Below, piece by piece: positions 60,509 to 64,000 of a stretch of 64,000 nucleotides of DNA. Within the stretch, counting starts at the first letter, position 1, and each line of letters opens with the position of its first letter. The stretch is from Treponema rectale. GTDB taxonomy: Bacteria > Spirochaetota > Spirochaetia > Treponematales > Treponemataceae. The stretch covers positions 1 through 64,000 of the forward strand of contig NZ_JACHFR010000003.1 of NCBI RefSeq assembly GCF_014202035.1, in the 5' to 3' direction. The notes under the pieces were generated by a model that was not told the origin of the DNA, made no database searches, and worked only from the letters and a program-made list of their open reading frames with translations. The translations under genes were made by a program, and so were the position numbers.

Positions 60509-62662
60509 TTATGCGGAACGGATTTCAAGAATGCGCAGGTTTTCTTCCGTTCCGCATATCCTTATCTCCATAAAGGGTTCTTCTGTAATTCCTTCAGGAA
60601 TTTTAATTTCAATATCTGCAAGGGAATTTTCATTTTTCCGTTCGTGAATAATCCTTGTGGTTTCTTTTCCGTTGCATTTGATTACTGCATCAAGAGAGTC
60701 TTTTTCAAAAACAGTTATGATGAGTTTTTCTGCAGTCCTGATTTTATAACTGAACCAGGAAGATTTATCCCTGCATTTTCTGAAACTTCTGTCAACTTCT
60801 CCCAGGTATCCGCTTTCCGTGTTTTCTGATTTAAATCCGTGTTCGATTTCACTCTGCTGCCTTCCGCATTCAATAAAGTCACGGCTTATTTCTTCAAGTT
60901 TTTTCAGGCGGACATCTTCAGGAGACATTCCGTTGTTGAAGTATACGGAATACCATTTGTGGTGAACATCAAAGAAGGGCCTGAACAGTACGGGCTTTCC
61001 GCTGCTTGTATCAGAACCTGGAGCTGAAAAGGAAAGGGATTTACTGTCTGTAATTGTAAAGTGCTTAATAAACTCTTCAGCTTTTGCGGTAATGCGGGGA
61101 GTTTCAATTGCCCTTGTGTTCATGTATACAAGGTGACTGTCCGTAATGTCTGCCGGAAGTCCGCTGTTTCCCCAGTCAGCTGCCAGCAGAAGGGGACCGT
61201 AGAAAATGCTGAAGTTCGTGCTTCCGTCTTTTGTATGTCTTACGCTTAAGTTCATCTTTAATTCGGTTTCAAAGAAATCACTACTGCTTTCTTCCGGGAA
61301 GATTGTGACATAACCGTCTGATTCTGTTTCAGGTAAGGGATTCCACCATGGACTTCTTAATTTTAGTTTCAGCGGAGACTGACCTTTTGAAAGAATTTTT
61401 ACCTTAAGTTTCTGACTGTAAGGGAAATCTGTTTCTATAGAAACTTTCCATCCGTTTTCTTCATAAACTGAAGGTATGAAAAGATTTATATACAGCGTGT
61501 CGTTTATCTTTGTAAAAATAAAGCGGGTATATCTTGCCGGATTTTCCATACCTGTTCCCGTGCAGCACCAGAAGGAATTTTCTTTTGAGCAGTAGACTTT
61601 GAAAAATCCGCTGAGCAGTGAAACGAAATATGTCTTTGCCCCTGTATCCGGATCCTGTGAGCCGAGTATGTGATTGTAAAGGGCCCGTTCATAAAAATCT
61701 GCAGTTTCGGAAGAAGGATTCCATCTGAAAATATACTCTGCCAGTTCAAGCATGTTGTAGGTATTACAGGTTTCCGTAGTGTCTCTTGCAAGCCGCTCAT
61801 CGTATTCACGGCCGAAATGCTCGCTTACGGAATTGCCTCCGTTAGCATAGCTTCTTTTTTTTGTGACTGTATTGAAAAAGAATTCTGCAGCAGTTCTGTA
61901 TTCTTCTTTTTTTGTAAGGTCATATAGTTTTGCAAGTCCGATTATTTTTGGAATCTGAGTGTTTGCATGATATCCCTGAAGCCTGTCTTCTTTTTTTGAA
62001 AGCGGCAGGAATATTTCTCTGTGAATGAAACGCTCTGCTTCCGTAAGGTATTTTTTTTCACCTGTAAGTTCGTACATATCTGCAAATACCTTGCACATTC
62101 CCCCGTGCTCGCAGGTAAGCATTTTCTGAATATCTTCATCAGTCATTCTGGAGGTGCCCGCAATTGTCCAGTTGCACATTTTTTTTACGATTTCAAAAGC
62201 ATCAGTATTTCTGCCGGATTTGTATGCGTCAATAAGCCCTGCATATATTTTATGAACTGAATACCAGGGAACCCACCAGTCTGCAAGATTAAAGCGCTCA
62301 ACCTTAAAGTCACCCCGGGAATTGAAAACCTTTTCAAAAGGAGCAGCCGGAATTCCGCCGAAGTATCCGTCTTCCCTCTGAAGGGATTTTATTATTGAGA
62401 CACAGTAATCAAGTTTTTCTTTAGCGGCAGCACTTCCTGTAGAAGCATAGAATGCAGCGAGGGCGCTCATGTAATGTCCCAGGGAATGTCCCTGAATCTG
62501 CATGCTTTCCCAGCCGCCGTAGTTTTTTGCAGGAGATGTTTTTCCCATGGCATTCCAGCAGGGAGCAAGAAGTCTGTCGGGATTAAAAGCCAGTACGTAA
62601 TTAAGTCCCAGCTCTCTTGATTTTTCAAACAGGGTTTCTTTTTTTAATGTTACCTTACTCAT
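60509..62662 (-). CDS. GH127-family glycosidase (beta-L-arabinofuranosidase-like)
   Basis: A 717-residue enzyme, with no signal peptide, so cytoplasmic. The zinc/catalytic residues of the family are visible: TTETCNTYNML (about Glu297, Cys299) and FWCCTGTGMEN (about Cys366, Cys367), the latter containing the nucleophilic Cys. The catalytic (alpha/alpha)6 barrel covers about residues 40-420, followed by beta-sandwich domains (420-717). Characterised members remove beta-L-arabinofuranosyl units from hydroxyproline-linked or plant glycans. The start lies 2 bp after the uvrC stop, with a GAGGAAT ribosome-binding site inside uvrC. Confidence 0.83.
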   Translation of the reverse strand: MSKVTLKKETLFEKSRELGLNYVLAFNPDRLLAPCWNAMGKTSPAKNYGGWESMQIQGHSLGHYMSALAAFYASTGSAAAKEKLDYCVSIIKSLQREDGYFGGIPAAPFEKVFNSRGDFKVERFNLADWWVPWYSVHKIYAGLIDAYKSGRNTDAFEIVKKMCNWTIAGTSRMTDEDIQKMLTCEHGGMCKVFADMYELTGEKKYLTEAERFIHREIFLPLSKKEDRLQGYHANTQIPKIIGLAKLYDLTKKEEYRTAAEFFFNTVTKKRSYANGGNSVSEHFGREYDERLARDTTETCNTYNMLELAEYIFRWNPSSETADFYERALYNHILGSQDPDTGAKTYFVSLLSGFFKVYCSKENSFWCCTGTGMENPARYTRFIFTKINDTLYINLFIPSVYEENGWKVSIETDFPYSQKLKVKILSKGQSPLKLKLRSPWWNPLPETESDGYVTIFPEESSSDFFETELKMNLSVRHTKDGSTNFSIFYGPLLLAADWGNSGLPADITDSHLVYMNTRAIETPRITAKAEEFIKHFTITDSKSLSFSAPGSDTSSGKPVLFRPFFDVHHKWYSVYFNNGMSPEDVRLKKLEEISRDFIECGRQQSEIEHGFKSENTESGYLGEVDRSFRKCRDKSSWFSYKIRTAEKLIITVFEKDSLDAVIKCNGKETTRIIHERKNENSLADIEIKIPEGITEEPFMEIRICGTEENLRILEIRSA

Positions 62663-62664
62663 AT

Positions 62665-64000
62665 TTATTCCTCGATATTTTCAGCTGCAGTAAGCTCTCC
62701 TGCCGCCATCTGGGCAAGAAGCTGGTTTTTCTTTGACCGTGCAGCTTTTTCTTTTGTAGTTCCCGGTAAATCCAGAGAAAGCATTTCTTTTTCTTTAACT
62801 TCTGTCTGCTGCCGGTAAAGGTCTCTTGCAGAGGTAAGAATCATTGATGCTTTTTCAGCATTTATGTTTAAGAGCATTGCAATTTCATTTTCCTGTGCCC
62901 TGCTCAATTTTTCAAGCGTACCATATTTTTTCATAAGGAGTTTATCCCGTTCTTTTCCGATTCCTGAAATCTTTATAAACGGTGTAACTGTATTTTCCTT
63001 AGTTCTCAGCTCCTGATTGCGGCTTGTGGCAAATCTGTGAGTTTCATCCCTGACTCTCTGTAAAAGTCTTAATGCGTCACTTCTCTTTGGAAGGCATACC
63101 GGTTCACTTGTGTGGGGCCTCCATATTTCTTCATCCCGTTTTGCAAGACCGGCAATGGGAATGTCGAGGCCTATGCTTTTTAATACTCCGTCAACTGCAT
63201 TTACCTGTCCGATGCCTCCGTCTATTAAAATAAGATCCGGAAGTTCTTTTTTTTCATTAAGGAGTCTTGTGTAGCGGCGTGTCGTAGCTTCCCGCATGGA
63301 TTGAAAGTCATCTATAAGACCGTCAGTTGTTTTAAGGCGGAAGTAGCGGTAATTTTTTTTATCGGGATTGCCGTTGTAAAAACTGATGAGGGATGCAACC
63401 GGAAACTTTCCACCGATATGGGCAATATCAAATCCTTCTATTCTTACCGGCAGTTTCGGCAGGTTCAGTACTTTCTGAAGTTCTTCCATTGCAGGATAAT
63501 CGCCTCTTTCCCTCAGCCGGCGGATGATGTCTTCGCGGGCATTCTGTCGTGCCATGTCCAGTGATGCCCTGTGAATACCTGATTCTGATTTTGAAAGCCC
63601 GAAGTTTATTATTGAAGTATTAGTGCTGAAGGTTTCATTTAAGAATTTCTGTATGTTTTTTATTTCTTCTGCAAAATCGGAAGTCTTTTCTTCATCTGAA
63701 AAAACTGAATCAATATATATGACGGGAGGTATGTTTTCTTTTTCTGTATAGAACGCACTCATGAATTCAGGAAGAATTTCCGTGTCTTCATTAAGGGAAA
63801 CAGTCCTGTAGTTATCACGGCCCAGAAGTTTTCCTTCACGGATTTTAAGGACAGTAAAGCTGATGAGTTCTCCTTCCCGCCAGCTTGAAATATAGTCTCT
63901 GTCATCTCCTGAAAAGGATTCAACTGAATTCTGATTCTGAAGTATTGTAAGGGCCCTTATTCCGTCCCTCAGCCTTGCAGCCTTTTCAAAATTCATGTTT
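62665..64000 (-). CDS. uvrC: Excinuclease ABC subunit C, C-terminal part (5' end beyond the window)
   Basis: About 445 C-terminal residues are visible. The UVR motif for UvrB (NFEKAARLRDGI) is at the window edge, so about 200 N-terminal residues with the GIY-YIG nuclease are outside. The second, RNase H-like nuclease is clear: RIEGFDIAHIGG, ATTRRYTRL, LPDLILIDGGIGQV and ETHRFA. A C-terminal HhH pair (ISGIGKERDKLLMKKYGTLEKL shown as ISGIGKERD and KYGTLEKL) follows. UvrC makes the two incisions flanking bulky DNA lesions. Confidence 0.95.
   Translation of the reverse strand, partial: NMNFEKAARLRDGIRALTILQNQNSVESFSGDDRDYISSWREGELISFTVLKIREGKLLGRDNYRTVSLNEDTEILPEFMSAFYTEKENIPPVIYIDSVFSDEEKTSDFAEEIKNIQKFLNETFSTNTSIINFGLSKSESGIHRASLDMARQNAREDIIRRLRERGDYPAMEELQKVLNLPKLPVRIEGFDIAHIGGKFPVASLISFYNGNPDKKNYRYFRLKTTDGLIDDFQSMREATTRRYTRLLNEKKELPDLILIDGGIGQVNAVDGVLKSIGLDIPIAGLAKRDEEIWRPHTSEPVCLPKRSDALRLLQRVRDETHRFATSRNQELRTKENTVTPFIKISGIGKERDKLLMKKYGTLEKLSRAQENEIAMLLNINAEKASMILTSARDLYRQQTEVKEKEMLSLDLPGTTKEKAARSKKNQLLAQMAAGELTAAENIEE

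Noticed and set aside
1-64000. Mobile elements, prophage or genomic island
   Set aside because: No transposase, integrase, phage gene or tRNA-linked att site was recognised. Only short non-coding repeats were seen.

Overview
The window reads as a stretch of chromosome from a host-associated spirochaete, most likely a gut, rumen or oral Treponema. The reasons are the moderately low GC content, the many FlaA-free but chemotaxis-rich housekeeping neighbours (two 693-residue methyl-accepting chemotaxis proteins), the Treponema-like arrangement potABCD / rplM-rpsI / recX, an N-terminal-HTH plus receiver regulator, and intergenic GC-rich and hairpin repeats of a kind common in that genus. The species cannot be fixed from sequence reading alone. 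No transposase, integrase, phage gene or CRISPR array was seen. Gene density is high and nearly every gene is intact.

Layout. 1-120: the 3' end of a 5S rRNA and its terminator, followed by a possible ~110-nt small RNA. 348-1682: RluA-type pseudouridine synthase. 1685-4983: thiamine (TPP) ABC importer thiB-thiP-thiQ behind a TPP riboswitch. 5026-8105: a RACo-like corrinoid-protein activator, an OmpA-like protein and a membrane-anchored nuclease-like protein. 8098-12232: spermidine/putrescine importer potABCD with a leader hairpin. 12429-14988: a small membrane protein, L13/S9, RecX and an unusual response regulator. 14975-18868: CYTH protein, LysA, DeoC, uridine phosphorylase. 18918-20129: a yybP-ykoY (manganese) riboswitch and its cation exchanger. 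20136-25222: two chemoreceptors and an outer-membrane-like protein. 25262-27262: repeat cluster and gpmI. 27348-33578: GH94 phosphorylase, metallophosphoesterase, YkgJ-type protein, pgi, argR with ARG boxes. 33620-38493: mutS2, gph and a metal ABC transporter without its binding protein. 38665-44200: pyridoxal kinase and a heterodimeric ABC exporter followed by a RES-domain protein. 44311-54748: DEAD-box-like helicase, a frameshifted metH, MATE pump, OhrR-like regulator, metF, a SPOR/Pro-Glu-repeat protein and an NFACT protein. 54800-64000: ilvB, a PocR sensor/EAL pair, a conserved hypothetical, TatD, GH127 and the C-terminal part of uvrC.

Functional links. Three pieces concern one-carbon/corrinoid metabolism: metH (split by a +1 frameshift and without a reactivation domain), metF, and a RACo-like ATPase that could re-reduce the corrinoid. 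The carbohydrate genes (GH94, GH127, pgi, gpmI, deoC, udp) fit a fermentative, saccharolytic lifestyle. Regulation is strikingly RNA-based: TPP and Mn2+ riboswitches, a probable ribosomal-protein leader attenuator, a pot leader hairpin, and a ribosome-binding site that can be sequestered ahead of the GH94 gene. The observations most worth following are the metH frameshift at a C5 run, the RACo-like protein with a CX2CX2CX2C head transcribed from an apparently leaderless promoter, the orphan RES protein behind an exporter, and the PocR-pseudokinase/EAL pair.
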